Origin: Owenia fusiformis
Lineage: Eukaryota; Annelida; Polychaeta; Sabellida; Oweniidae
Assembly: GCA_903813345.2 (NCBI GenBank)
Contig: CAIIXF020000007.1
Location: 7,445,730-7,509,729, forward strand
Direction of reading: 5' to 3'
DNA: 64,000 nucleotides
Made by a program: the position numbers and the translations under genes. Below are positions 1 to 15,600 of the stretch, in pieces. Position 1 is the first letter of the stretch, and each line of letters begins with the position of its first letter. The notes below the pieces were generated by a model. It did not search any database and had not been told where the DNA came from. It saw only the letters and a program-made list of their open reading frames with translations.

Positions 1-534
1 ACAGAAAGGGTAAACAAATGTTTTCATTATACTAAATTGTCTTTTTAGAAAAGATGTCACGCTGGAAAATGGAAGCTGAAACGTCTGAGGAATATTGCTA
101 GATATAGATTTATTGGAAACTTGACGTTGAGACTCGCTCTCACAAATACTTAAACAGCAATCTATAATATCACAATGCACACTCTAAATATAGATAATCT
201 ATTGATACATTCACATATATTTAGAGTAGAAGAAAGAAAGGTTATGCTATGATGTCCAAAACAACAGTAAGTAATAGGAATTTGTCGATTTTGTCAAAAA
301 TTCTTTCAGAGTGGTCTAGCTGCAAGAGCTATCATATTACCTATGGCATCTTATAAGTCGATTAACCACTAATGAAGTTTCAGATTTGCCGACTGGAGTT
401 GCAAGTGACAACATCGGTAAATCTAAAGGAGTTTAACACAGCGTGTCTTCAAGCTTCCTTGCTCCGAGATCTGTTTAGTGGTTTATTACCCAACCACGCG
501 GTAATCCACAGCACATCGATAAAGATCGGGGGAT

Positions 535-540
535 TATAAA
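535..540 (+). promoter_or_regulatory. TATA-like box before the RING gene
   Basis: A TATAAA hexamer followed by more A lies about 80 bp before the first coding ATG at 621, which would place transcription start near 565 and leave a 5' UTR of about 55 bases. No initiator or other core element was identified. In AT-rich DNA such hexamers are common by chance, so this rests on position only. Confidence 0.35.
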
Positions 541-620
541 AACTAACGATTCATAACACTTATCACGAGAGAGATAACTCACAATACTTCAAGATAGATT
601 ACTTAGACACTTTACATTGG

Positions 621-3600
621 ATGAAAAATTCCAGCTCGAAGTTAGACGATATGCCTCAGTGGAGACCTCTATTGGGGCCCAACAAAACTGGAGTCCCGCA
701 TTTCTCGCCTCCTGATTCTGTGACCTATCTGCTGCAAAGATATTCGCAATACAAAAGACGACTTCATGAAGATCAAGTGAAGAAAACTACAGAAAAAGAA
801 CTTCAAAAAATAAAGTCAAAAATAGTAAGTTAACAGTTTGTGAAATACTTTAATATTGTTTAAGAGTACCTTTTATTAAAATCATTAAAATTAAGTTTTT
901 GTAAGTACTTAATATTTATTATGCATTTAATAATTTGTGACACCAACATCTGCGAAACCATAACATATATTGAGAACATAAAAAATCTTCATTGTGTAGT
1001 TACATTGCATGAACATGTGAGCACGCTATATTTGTCCTTTAACTTGGCTCTGAAATAGGACTTGGTGGGACAATTTTATTCAATTATCTCCTTAAACGCA
1101 GATTGTAAGAACTAATGTAAAGAGTTTAAACAGCGTAATTAGTATTGATGAAATCTAGCATTTGCGAAGAGTCTGTGATATAACAAGAGTATATTATGTG
1201 TAGTGTAATAGTCCTCTTTAAAGCTTGATGGTTTTCATGTATTATCTAACAATGATGGCATATTTGTAGTACTTTACATCAAGAAATATTAGATAATCAA
1301 GTTTTATTAGCCACAAACGGCATATTTTCATTCTCTCTAAGTGCATTTGTAGAAAATCATATCGATGAATATAAGTTGTACTTGGTTCAGTTTACATTTT
1401 TGTTAGCAGCATTGAAAATATAATTCGGATTTTTATGTCTCGTACTTATATTTTAGTGACATTGCATTATTCCACCAAATAGCTTCCCGGAATCAAAATC
1501 ATTTATTCGTTATAAGTATTCACATTTTGTTTGGGGACAGGCACCTTATTCCTCAAATTGTAAGCAAAGTTCATTTAATTATAGTATATATATTTAGAGG
1601 AATTCTGGTCATTCATAGGTAAAGCACATGGAATGTATTTGAAAATATTGTAATGTTATATTTTATAGCAAAGAAACATAAACATAACCAACGCTTTATC
1701 ACATTATTACAAGCATTTTTTAAATCGATTTTTACCACCCCTACAATACATTTACATTTTATTGTAAATCAATATATTGATATATTCTCTCACCAAAGTT
1801 TCAATGTTATATAAATTTTAACTCTTTTGTTTCCAGGATGATTTATTGAGTCACCTAGATGTACCTGGTCCTGGGCAAATGAGGGTTAAACATGATTCCA
1901 GCCAAAAGCAACAAGATCTGAAACATGGAGAGGAGGTATGTTGAACAAACACATTTTAACTCTCATGATTAGACTTTAAATTGACAAGGGGAGGGGACAT
2001 CAAGTTGAGGTCTACTTTTGAAAGTGATGCTCATTTTAGATTTGAAATGAAAAAATTTGGGACCCAAATGAGCTCTATTTTGAAAATGAGACTCATTTTA
2101 GATGCGAAATGAAAAAATGCATTTTCCCGAGGGATTCATATATGAGACTTAAGCAATTTTCGGTTTACTTAACAGGAAAAAAGCATTCAAATTACAAGCA
2201 ATACAACATCTTATTGTAGGCTGTTAAAAGACAAATATCTTACAACATGCAAGACTACCCTTGACACGCAATATGCTATACCCTGAATCCTTGTCAGCTA
2301 GCTATACTATCCTCTCGTTATTACAAATGATTTAATATTTTTTTGCCAATTAGCTCAAATATGACTTTCCTGGTGTTTTATTGGAGTTGAATGTGGAATT
2401 CATGTTAGGTAATGCGGACACTTTTAGACGACATATTTTGATTGGATATAGCCTAGTGTTGAATATGAGGGTATAGATTAAGCCCAGGTCTTGCAAAGGG
2501 TGAATATTCTACCTGCAACATGAGAAATCTCTATTGTCTGTTCAGCTTTCAATTCTACTTGTCAGCAGAATAGCTGGCACAGCAATAAAATCTCACAACG
2601 GGTGTGTTTTAGAATTCAAAATAAACAGACTGAAAGAGAAATTAGCAGAAAACAAACGAAACAGAATTGAAGTTGAGACTCTAAATTGCGTAGAAATGTC
2701 ATAAAACCGAGTAATTCATTCAAATTTTACAGAGAAATTAGGAGAATAAACATGATCAGGTTGGTCGTTTAGGATGGGGCTTGTTTGGCTGATTAATTAG
2801 TATTTACATAAAAGGAAACATTTCTTTTGTTCCTGATAATTTGCTATGCAAGATTTCTTTGTAAATTGTTGAGTGATTGGCATTGAAGATAAATTCAGAA
2901 TAATAGCTAAAAATCTAATACTTTGCATCCATATACTTTAGTCTTAATGTCTCTTGTGTATTTTAATATTCTTTAGGTACTTATTAAATGATGGTGTTGG
3001 ATGATTGGTTTATTTGAGGCCTTGTGATGTCAAAGTGGTCACATCAATTATATCCCATTGTCTCTCAGTGAGAAGACATTGTGCCACTTACCTTGTCTCT
3101 CGTTACCTAGGTATGGTCCCTGGTCCCCGACCCTTTCATTTTCATTCCTGGGGTTGAAATTTTAACCTTTAAGTCCTAAATATACTCATTAGGGGTCCAT
3201 TTTTGGAACTCTTGTAACTCATGATTTGGGCGCAAGTCATTGTTCGTCAAAATGTAGACAATGATGTACCAAAAACAAACCCCAGACTAACAACTAATTC
3301 CCCATAATCACATCAGGATTAATAAAATAATTTCATTTGAAAGCTGAACTAGATTGCTTCTATACAATTTGAATCATAATTTAATAATTTCCTTTTGATT
3401 TTTTTAACATGTTTACTGTAAAATAGTAAGAACTGATGAATGAGTATTAATTTGAGTTGCCATGATATGAAAGACAAAATTAACCAACTGCAAAAATTTA
3501 ATTAAACAATTTAGCTGTTATATTTTCCAGGTGTTTTTTATTGTTTTATGTTGTTAGATGTGTGAAAGTGAGATTTAAGAGAGCCTTTAATCTTATCGTA

Positions 3601-6600
3601 AATAATTAATGTGCAAATAGTTTAATTAATCGGATTCTACACAATTTAAGCCATTACCTGTAATGGAAAAATAACCTTTCATGTTATTTTACCATGTATA
3701 TCATCCCTTTAGATTTACAGAAATTACCTTTTAATTTAGAGAATAATTGGACTTTGAAATATTCACTTTTTATTTTCAAATCTAAAGTTTTCATGAAATT
3801 AAACATCCAAGGGAGTATGATTTTTATAACACCATTCTGGTGGTGACATATTGTTACATATTGTTACTTTTTGTAGATGGTGTTCAGCGGTCTGCATCTG
3901 TAACAAATGGCAGGTTGTGACATTTTGCATGTTTCGCATTTGTGGCCCAGGAATCTAGTGTTTTAAAAGACATACCAAACCTGATATCAAAACAAACAAC
4001 ATAATAACTTACTTTTCATTTTATTCCTTGGATCACTTTATTAGAACTTAGTTTTCCGACAGAAGGATGCACTTAGCAGTTTCCGATTGATGATTAATAA
4101 AAATTGTGTTTACAATTCTAAAGAACAAAACAGAAATAGGGTATTTCAAAACAGAAACAGGCAATTTCAGAAATTCTAGTTTTTGTATTTGTTTACTTGT
4201 GTGAAAACATAATTTTTCAATTTAATAAATAGGTAATTTAAAAACGATTAACAATATAATCAACCATTGACAATGGTATTTTGCAAAATTCTTTAATATT
4301 GTACATTGTTGATCTTATACAAATAACCACGTGAATCTTAAAATCATGATACCTCTGGAATAGTGTATTGAAAGTATTTGATAGAAAACAAATAAAGCTA
4401 AATCAAAATAATGAACTTCATCATAAATCATGGTCATTTGCTCACTTAGAGAACATCCGGGTGTTGGGATAAATGATTGACATTTTGGTCTCTGTTATAT
4501 TACCCCAAAGTCCGTCATTTGATGAAAAATTGATCATCTTCAGTTTTGTAAAGAACCCATGGGATTTCATATTAATAAAGTCTAACCTCAACTCAATTAA
4601 TGAAGTCTAACCTCAACTCAATTAATGAAATCTAACCTCAACTCAAGGCTGTTCTGGACCTTTGGGGTAATGAAGCATACTTATATTCCAAAAAATATTT
4701 ATTGACTGTTGGTCAGTGGATAGAAAAGAATTGTCAAGAGATGAATTAAGTCAAGGTGTTACATTAAACCAATATTCATTTCATTTTGCCATTTTATTCA
4801 GTGTGGAATTGACTACTATCAACCCAGTGTTTTACCTTTAAATTAGTCTTGCATTTTGACCCTCTTTAACATTAATCTACCCTTGAAAGAGCTAGACTTT
4901 GTTTAAACTCTGTAAACTAAAGATATCTTGAGATGACTTGAGATAACCATATATCCAATCAAGATACAGTATACTGTCTGCATTTAAGTTGCTGGTAAAA
5001 AACTGTGGAAACTTTGATGAGATTGTTATGATTTTACCTTGACGAGAAAACTGTGAAATCCCCTGTTATACTCAGAGTATAATATGGTTAGCTGATGTGA
5101 ACTAAGGGTAATGAAATCTCCCAGTACAAATACCTACACCTGATATAAGCCTTGGATATAAGTTTATTTTTTACACCCTGGCTGTAAATCTGATTTATCT
5201 CTTCAAAGATATCGAAGCATGGCAAATGAATTTGAGGGAGGCTGTTATTGTAATGTAATTAGGCGGTGATTATAAGTCTCTAGGAAGTGATTTCACAATC
5301 TGCATCATTGAAAGAGTGCTTTATACGTTAATGTCCCCTTTATTATATTGTTATCATTTATGGGTTCATCGGCCCCCAATGCAAATCCTGGCTCCATATC
5401 ACTGCATTGATAGCTTAAGTTAACGATGCTGTGTCAATAAATGTTGAGAGAAAAAGTCAAATAGACGTCACTAAGTGTCATTATATTGTAGTAAATTAGG
5501 TAAGGTTTTCTCGTTATGTTGTGTTTGTAAACAGGGTGTGACGCTGGAATTCACTTATGAATTTTAATTTATCAATCAGAGAGTGGAGTTGAAATTGACT
5601 GAGCCAATTAGTATACATCAAATCCTTCAGAAATATTATTAAATTACCGGGATGATACTGTATAAACCTATTTGTAGATAAGGTATATATATATAATGTG
5701 AATAGGTTAGCATAGTAGTATTATTAAGGATGCAATTCTGTATGGTAAAATGGCAAAAATTATGTCTCAGTTCAATTTTATTTTATTTTTTCATAATTTT
5801 TTATATACTCTGCTATAAAATCTTGCCACTAGATGCCCATGGGCATTTGTTGTGGTTTAACAGAATTAATTTAAAAAAATGTAATTAAAATTTTAATTAT
5901 ATTGAGACTACAATCCCATCTTAAAACTCACAAACAGAAGAATAAGTACCCTGATTGGGTAGCTGAATTTTGATCAACCTATTTCATTGGTTCATGCTAT
6001 ACCAAATATTTATCTCTTTCTCAAAGGAAGAGTATGAATTTTAAAGGAATTTTAAATGAAATTTAGCAATTGAAAAGGGTAATAAATAAGACAAATCATC
6101 ATGTAAGTTAGCATGGGGGGGGGTAATTAAATGCAACAGCTTGATTAGAGACTTTTTGAATCTTAGTTTTGTTCAGGGATATGAAAGTCTAATAAGTTGT
6201 CCAATGAATAGAATCATATCAGATATTCATGTATCAGTAGTCTTAAGTCAATTGTTATGTCACCTCCACAAACTGTTTGGGCTTTTTTCAAAACAATTGC
6301 AATACAAGCAAGGGATTAACATGCAAAATGTCACTGTCTGCCATTTGTTACAGATGGCAAACTCCGAACACTAACCGTCAGTTGTTTTAAAGCAACTCCA
6401 AACCCAGTTGATGTTTGGCATTTGGTGTCTGTTATAAATGGCAGGTGGTGACAGTTTGCTTGTTAATGTCTTGTTTGTCTTGAAATTGTTATTTGACAAA
6501 AGCCCATGGCACCAGACTTTTCAATCACAAAACCACACTTTTGAATGTAAAAAATGAAAGTCTGTGATGACCAATTGGGAAAATCTAAACAGATATTCTT

Positions 6601-9600
6601 TTGCAGGCCAAGACCTTAAACATGTTCATGACGTGAAATAAAGCTTATTCCAAAAATGTTGTTTTATTGTACAGAAAACTTCAAAAGAAGATACATTTTC
6701 TAAGCAAATGATCTTTTGTTGCAGCCGCAGCTTCAGCATTCTCCCGAGATGCTATAGATGTTACATTGTGTCTTAAGCTCCAATCAATACCATTATTTAA
6801 CAGATTTAATCAATTTATATTGTGTGCACAGTCTGATAATAATTCCCATGTATCCTTTGAGTTAAGGCCTGTGAGACGTTCTATTGGGTTTCTTTAATAA
6901 ATCGTCAGGACGTTGTAATTACTGTAAAAGGGAAACATATTAGTCTACATGATACTAAAATTACTGATGATATTCTGACAGATTTCAAGGAAATGAGAGA
7001 GCGAGGATGTCTTCTATTGTTTGCCCAAGGATTGTGTCCTTGACCCTTTCTTAGAATGCTCACACTGACTCACATATCCCCAGTATGTTTTTAATGCGCC
7101 TTTGGTTGCTGTTATATAATGATTATATCAGGAGCCCAAGTATGTGACTCAATGGGTATCCAGGATTCTTTTCAAGTCAAATTTTATCTGGGATTGAATT
7201 CAAATACTTTGAGATGCTTCTTTCTATTGATTCAGTCATTTTTATGTTACCACCACAAAGGGTTACATTTTGTTATAGTCTCCAACTTTCTTTTGTGGAT
7301 GGTGTTTGGCATTTGGCATCTGACGGCATTTGGCATCAGAGTTGACATCTGTAACAAATGGTAGGTGGTGACATTTTGCATGTTAATGGCATAGTATCAA
7401 TTTTTCAGGGTGACATTATTTCTTTTCATATGAAAATCGAGGCAATATGATTATTTTTCCCCCATTTATATTACTCAAAGATGTGATATTCTTCACTAAT
7501 ATCTAGTATCACGATTTTCATGTGGGGTTTCAGGTACATATAGAAATTACCCGGAATTATCTAAAATCAGGAGAGGAAAAATTGACAGTAATTCATAGAG
7601 GAATACATTGTTACAATGAACAAGGGATTTTTTAGCAATAGAAAACAATCTAATATGTAACAAGGAATTCTTATTGCTACGCTGATTGTATATCCTTCTG
7701 TAATTAGTTTTTGATATCTTTGATAAAGAGAATAAATTGCTTTTAGCCATTGAAACCTGTCAGAGTGCTTAACAAGATTACAATGTGACTTTACAATCTC
7801 TACAGTGAAACTCAATAACAAGTACAAATTGACCAATGGTATATATCTGTATTATGTGAAAAGGTTGGCTTGGCTTCTTCTTCCCTCTTCAACTGCTCTA
7901 AGTTCTACTTATTCACCCTTGGTATACGCAGCTGACGAAATGGACCGGTTCGGGTCAAAAGCTGGACCAGTTCGGGTTAACGGTTTTATTTGAATTTAAA
8001 ACTGCCATAACTTGCTCAATATTGACTTTTTTAGTTTCTAAGTTGAAATATATGATGCCTCTGAATGATTTTAAGTTTCCTAAATTTTTACAGATTTTTA
8101 AACGGAACAAATTCTCGAGAGAAGACCAAAAATAGCATTTAGAGATTTTTGTTCCCTTTAAAAATCTGTAAAAATTTGGGGTACTTAAAATCATTCGAAG
8201 GGATCATATATTCCAAATTAGACACGAAGAAGTCAATATTGAGCAAGTTATGGCTGTTTTAAATTCAAATAAAACCGTTAACCCGAACCGTCCAGCTTTT
8301 GACCCGTACCGGTCCATTTTGTCAGCTGCGTATACCAAGGGTGTTATTTATCCATTTGCACTTTTGTAAAATTAACCAAGCAGTTCATATACCCGATTAG
8401 GGTGTCATTGTAATTAATTTGTATTAAATTATTGTAATTTCATAAAGGCAATAAAAGAATTAGAAAAATAAAAGAATAAATGGTCAGTATTGTTGTCAGC
8501 TTGCCAGCAGCGGACATTGGTTGGTAGAAGGGTGCCATCTAAAAAATTTTGGTCAGCATATCGTTAGGCAAACCACTTAACAAATTTGAGCCTTTAAGAA
8601 TTTGTTTTGATTGTTGTAATCATAGGTGTAATGATGTCATAGTAAAAGATAAGTGGACAAGAGGAATTCTTAACTAAATGAATAATGGTCCCCTGATTGG
8701 TTTCTAAGCATGCTGGGTAAATTTTGTGGTGGCGAATTTGAATTTCCCTAAGCTGACTATGGTTTGCTCATGCTGTTTGGTATTATACTGTTAACTTCAT
8801 GCAAAAATAAATACATTAAGGGATGACTACCTTCACAAGTTTCACTGTATATTTCTATTCTTCAAGAAACCTCAGTATGACAGTTAAGTGAAGGTACTTT
8901 ACATCAATAAGGTACGCTATAAGATGTGAATAATTGATTTGTCGATCGCCAATACCTGCAGGAAATCTACATTAACAACGTAGAGATATTGGACGTGCTA
9001 TAACTTCACCCATGATACCTTGTATAATTAATGTTCACAATAGTAAAATGTTCAATGGTAGTTATTCATCAATCATTGATACTTTGTCATCACCATATGT
9101 ATCAATCATTGATACATTTTTAAGGACAAGAGAGAATAGCCTCATAACTGGAATTGTTGGAAAAAATATATAACTTGTTCAAGGCCCTAAATGGGTTATT
9201 ATTTATGAATATTTTTGAAATTTCTTATTCAGAAGACATAAAGAAGCAAAATTTTGTACGTGTTCCATTTCAATATATTTGATGTATCAATCTTCTCACT
9301 GGGCAATCATATTCAAGATAATTGACTAAAAACCTATTTTAATTACCTAACTGGTTACAATTTTTCCTATTTCAGTATTTTTGCTATTTTTTAAAAAGCC
9401 CAATAAAGAATCACAAAATAGTATCATTATCTTATAAGCCCACCTGACTGGTCCAAAGTTTGAAACCTCATTACCCAGAAACAAGAATTTTTTCTTGGCC
9501 TCATGTCCATTGAACTGAAATACATTCACCTTTGATCGGAAGATTATAATGTGATAAAGATATTAGATACATTATAATAGATGCCCTTGCTTAATTACAG

Positions 9601-12600
9601 TGAAACCTATCAAGTGGAACACCTCTAGAAGTGAAACACCTCTAGAAGTGGAACACCTCTAGGAGTGGAACACCTCTAGGAGTGGAACACCTCTAAAAGT
9701 GGAACACCTTTAGAAGTGGAGCACCTCTAGAAGTGGAACACCTCTAGAAGTGGAACACCTCTAAAAGTGAAACACCTCTAGGAGTTGAACATCTCTAGAA
9801 GTTGAACACCTCTGTCCCAAGACTAACTGACTTTATGTTAAATGAGCCTCTCTAAGTGGAATACCTCCCAAGTGAAACACTTTTAGATGTGCCAAAGGTG
9901 TTCCACTTAGACAGCTTTTACTGTAAAACTATAACAACAGTAAAATGTTCACAACATAGTGTTCACCACATACTGTTCTACCAGTGTTTTTCTGCTATAT
10001 GATTTCAAGATATATTCACTGATCATCAATATTTAATGCATCTTGAAGTTCATTGAACTCGAATATATTTACATTTTATTAGAATGTCATAACATGGTAA
10101 AGATATTACAGCTGGTTTCTTAACATACCTTCTTTATTAATGGTTCACTAGTAAAATCTTTCCAGTGTTTATTAAGTAAATATTGATACTTTGTCGTTTA
10201 AGTTCCTTGAACTAGAATATGTCATCAGCATATCATAACATGGTAAAGATATTACAACACACCTTCTTTATTAATGTTACTAAATATAAAACTTTCTGGT
10301 GTTCATTGAGTAAATATTGAAACTGCATCTTTTTATGAGAACTAAACTCTAGCCTCGTCTACAGCCCTCCAGTATATTCACCCTTTGATCATGACATAAT
10401 ATGTGCAAAGGTTTTTATGTGCTATAGTAACAAGCTTTCCTAATTAATGTGAGTTTTACTATGGTGTTTATTCATCAATCATTGATATGATTCTTGGCAT
10501 ATCCAGGTTCATTGAACTCTGCTGCATCTTTTCTATTGTCTCGGAATGCTGATATTCTTAATCAATGCTGGGATACATTTTCTTAAAAATGATGGTTACT
10601 AAAAGTGTTTGTACATGTATAATAATTCAAAAGCTTAACCATTCTTGAAACATAGGAGATTAATTTGAATTTAACACGGTGTCACTTTAAGACAAGGCTG
10701 GGGCATAAGCGGCAAATCTGAAAAACGCAAATACAGTATCATGGTTGTTAGTCATCAGGGCATTGGCTTGGCTTGCTGACTAGACATTCCTTAAATACAC
10801 TGTAATTCAATAAGGAATAAGATGAAGAATAATCCAATAAAAATACAATATCTGTTGGGGCAAACAAGATTAACACTCCATTTCATAACTTGGGATTTTA
10901 GTTACATTATGCTTAAGGATGCCTGATTGAAAATGATTTTCCTCTGGATATTTTTCCCTGTACAAAGCAGCCCTGTCAACCCTCACGCATTTGCTGGAAA
11001 AATTGAAATCATGCATCAATTTTGCATGTATGATAAAATGTCACGCAAATCACACATTATGTTGATATTTAAAAAAATCTGCTTTTTATAAAATGCCGAT
11101 ACAGTAAAACAATTAAGGCCGAAAAAAGGCGAACGCATTCTGTTTGGACTGTTCAGGCAAATTACGTATATGTCACACATTTGTTTCGAAAAATGTGTAT
11201 ATGTCACACATTTGTTTCGAAAAATGTGTATATGTCACGCATTTGATTCGAAATTTTTCATGTTAGGTGTTCCCACGTTGACAGGCCTGACATACTATCA
11301 CTTTATGTGCATTGAAAACTCAATAAAAATACAGTAACATCTGTACAGGATTTGAACTAATAATGGGATTCGGGCCATTTGGATTCGAATCATTAGGATT
11401 CAGGCCAATAGAGGAGTTTCTAAATGATTTTGAAATCTCGCTAATTCTAGTTTTTTCATGAGATTTTAAGAGATTTGCACATTTTACCTCTAATGACTTA
11501 CTTTTCTTTCTTTTTAATGGCATATTTGAATTCAGAGATATGTTTCCTACAATAATAGCTTTGATTTACACATTTATGTCATTTAAATTATTCTCCATGA
11601 CATTTTAAAAAACTCAATGGAAGGTTGGCCCAAGATGAACAAAGGTGACATCTATTATGTCAGCTTTGTTCAGCTTTATTTAGCTATTTAGAAACTATAC
11701 TATTGGATTTGGACCATCATGATTTGTACCATATGGATTCAGACAATTTGGATTCACACCATTGAAATTTGGACCAATGGGGCGACCCCATCTGAGCACC
11801 TCTTAATTTGAATACTTTTTGGCCCTATTTATTAATCTGCTTTATACCTCCTCCATATATTAAAAAAAACTCAAAAGTGAATATCTTCCAATCTGAACTC
11901 TTGTCCAATCCCAATGGTGTTCATATTAGACAGGTTTTACTGCACTCCAGAATAATCAGTAGACATAAACCTGAAAATATCTAAGCTTGAAAAATGACTT
12001 GTCTGATAAGCACCAAGACAATCCTAATTGAAAAAAGTACTTGCACCCTTTTCGATTTTAATTCAAACTCTGGACTGTTCCTATTCATTGTGTGCTTCAC
12101 TTTGTACAGGTACCCTGTTATTGCAGTATTCCATATAGACCAGATCTATGGATTCTATAGAATGTTATATCCCCAGTATAATGACATTTGTGTAAGTAAA
12201 TACTCCCATGTGGCCCTTATTTCATCTTCAGTGCAAAATGGTAAACCACATAGTCTACATAAGAGTATTCAACTCAATTCTGTCGTATTTCAACCCTGAT
12301 CCTCAACGGTTAATAGTTATTACTAACATCTAACTAGTAAAGACAATTTTACAGTTTTGATGCTGACCTCAAAAGTAAATACAGTAAAACCTGTCCTTTC
12401 TCTAGTGAACACCTTTGATTAGTGAACACAACTTCAAGTCAGATTTTAGATTGACTTGACTCGTGCATAAAATCCCCTGAAGTGAAGATCTACCTACTGT
12501 GAACATTTTTTAGGCATTCACAATATATATTCTTAATAGTCAGAAGTTATTAAATACATACCAGCTGCTTATGAATGTATAAATGTTATGACTGCAATTC

Positions 12601-15600
12601 TGATTGGATAGCTCAGTTTTGATTGATCAAATCTGATTAGGTTAGGCTACATCAAAAGATCATTCCTTATATGTAAAGCTTTTGTTTTAATATTAAAAGT
12701 ATTTTTATGTTACCACCACAAGTGGTGACATATTGTCATAATCTCCAATCTTTTTCTGAATCGTTTTCAAGGTTGGTGTTTAGCATCTGGCCTCTGTTAC
12801 TAATGGCAGGTGGTGACATTATGCATGTTAATGCCTTGTTACATACTTGCACCAAACACAAGTTGTTAAATTAAAAACTCTTGACCCCCACCCCAAATCT
12901 ACATCTCACTGCAAAGAGATATAAGTGCAAAATCTAAAGTGAGTATTCCTAAAGAAGACTTTATTAATGTCAATTGTTAAAAAAGAATGTATTAATGTCA
13001 ATAGAATATAATGTAAGCTACCATAATACAATATAAGAATTTTAAAACATCAATTCTATTGATTGTATTTCCCAGGGAATACAGTGTTATTCTTCTACAT
13101 ATGTTTATCCAGTTATAATTTGCAAATGGTATCACATATTGATATCGGATACTGATTTATATAAAGCTTTTCACCTCTGAGCCGTTTTAATTGTATTTAT
13201 TGCATTGACCTTTCGATGAGGAAATACCAGAAATTGCTGAAGGAAATTGTTATATCAATAAATCTAATATCAAACTGAAATCGAGGCATAAATCATTGCA
13301 ATACATAATAACAATATATCTCTTTCTCAGAAGAGATTTTTTTCATTCATATTGCTTCTTGTCTTATTTCATTGTGAAGCTTTAGATTTGCTCATGATCA
13401 ATTTGAGTATTTAGAGGCCCTTTTACAGTACAGTTTCCCTGAAAAAGTTCTCCGGAGGTGTTCTACTTATGGAGTAACATAAGTCAATGGGCCACTGGAT
13501 CGTGAAAGTGTTCAACTTACAAAGGTGTTCCATTATAGAGAACTTTTAATTGACAGATTCTACTGTATTTTGGAACTTAACCTCTTCAATCCCAGGCTCT
13601 AAAATCAGTTGAAACCAGAGAATTTTTCATTTTTGCTACCTTTTGACATTTTACTATATACCTATACAACTTTAGATGCTCAACTTCGTAAAATTAGATG
13701 GCAGGGATCATTTCGACATGTTTTAAAACAATTTTTGTGTAAATTGGATGAAAATTGTTCAAATAAAAGCAATTTTAGTGAACAATTTTGTGACAGATTT
13801 TCTCGTCACTCTGGGTTTCAAGGTCATTTCTGAGGTGACGAGAAATCTAGTCACTCCAGGTAGTCAAGAGGTTAAGTGAAGGCTCATGTTTATGGAATTT
13901 GAATAAAACCAATGCATTTCCGTTCTTCCTAAGGCTTGTGATGCATTGACGGAAACTTGCTTTGAATACAAAAATGTGTTTACCAAATTCAGCTGAAGTT
14001 CAAAGTTATTTTAAGGCTTATTTATGGACAGAATTAAAAATCTTTAAAGTGGCAAAATTTTTGCAGAGGCTTGATTTTAGTCTAATTGAGGTCAAGGTCA
14101 CATGTAAAGGGATAATACTGAACCATGCACAAGATGCAAAAGGGAAAGCTATAGAGTACAAAACAAGAAAATAAATGAATCATTGGTAAAGAAAGCAAAC
14201 CCTCAATATTTCAAACACACAAAGAAACATTATTTCACATCCTCCCTTCTTATCAAAGATGTTATTTAAAATAAAACCCAGATGACAAATCACAGGCTGC
14301 TGGAAACCCATTTAATTGAATATTCAAATATTTCTTTTTGTTTTATCAAACTAAGGATAATTTCCTAATTGTGTTATTATGAAGATTCAATGTCAACTTG
14401 TTCTTGGTTATCAAATCAATATTTTCTGAGATTTTTAATGGAATAAATCAATCATTTTTATTGAATATAAATTTTAATACAGAACTATGCTGCCATCTTT
14501 CAGCAGGTTTCGTACATTATTATGATTTTGTCACATATATATAGTAGGTCAATGTCACCTAAAAGTTAAAAATGAATGGGTACTGTAAATTTTTTTAAAT
14601 TGATGGCCTTTTTAATTTGGCTGATTTGGTGCATTAAAAACTGCCAAATTAAGTCTCCGCCAATTTTTGGAAAAAATCCTTGGACCCTAGGTCTCATTGA
14701 GAATTCTTTGTAACCCCATTTTTGTTGCTATATATTAGCTCATATATGAAGATAAAACCTCCCTATGTCACCCATGAGTAACCTGGCCATGTGATGTCCC
14801 AGCTAGCCTTCTAATGTTCATATTTTACTGATGAGTCAATCCGCCAAAAATTCCAAAATTTGCCAAATCCGCCAAATTAGATAGGCTAGTCCCAAATTAA
14901 AGCAACTTACAGTTTATGGAAATGTAATTTGCTATTTTCCTCCATCAAATGAAATTCACTTTTACTTATAAAATAAATTAAGGAACTTTTTTTTGTTGAG
15001 ACCCGCATAGTTATCTGTCAACAGCAGAGGCAAAGCAGGTATACTAAACAAACTTATGTTATGGGAGAATGGATCACCTTAAATACCATTATTTAATAAA
15101 ATATCTACAGTAGCTTATCAGTGGGTAAGTAGTATTACATAGGATGTATTGAGAAATTGTGTTAATCGTAGTATAGCTGAGATTATCAAGGTAAAGTGTA
15201 TACCTAACAATAGTGATTATCTCCCATATGTATCTCTCAATGTGCAATAGCTCTGAAAGGGTTAATTTAACACCGATTTATGTGACAGTAATTACCAGTT
15301 TATCTACAAGCTTTGTTTACCATTTTATTCCTTTGTTAATTTGTAGGGAGAATATAAGTTTTCAGCCGTTCAATCAGTGGCAAAACATTAACTCAAATAG
15401 TATTATTCAATGATAACCGCACTCAGATTTGATCACCTCTCTAATTCAATCACTGGATAAATCTGAACAACTCTCAATATTAACACCTCCTTCTATTGAC
15501 TCTTGTGTTAAAAAGAATGAAAACTAGAGTCCATTTCACTGCTTCAGTTCGTCAGTAGAACGGCAAAAATAAGAAATTGGGAGACCATTGTGCAATAATA

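Noticed and set aside
7547-8194. Small ORFs around 7.5-8.2 kb
   Set aside because: They overlap on both strands; those after 7914 are due to the foldback arms, and none has a domain.
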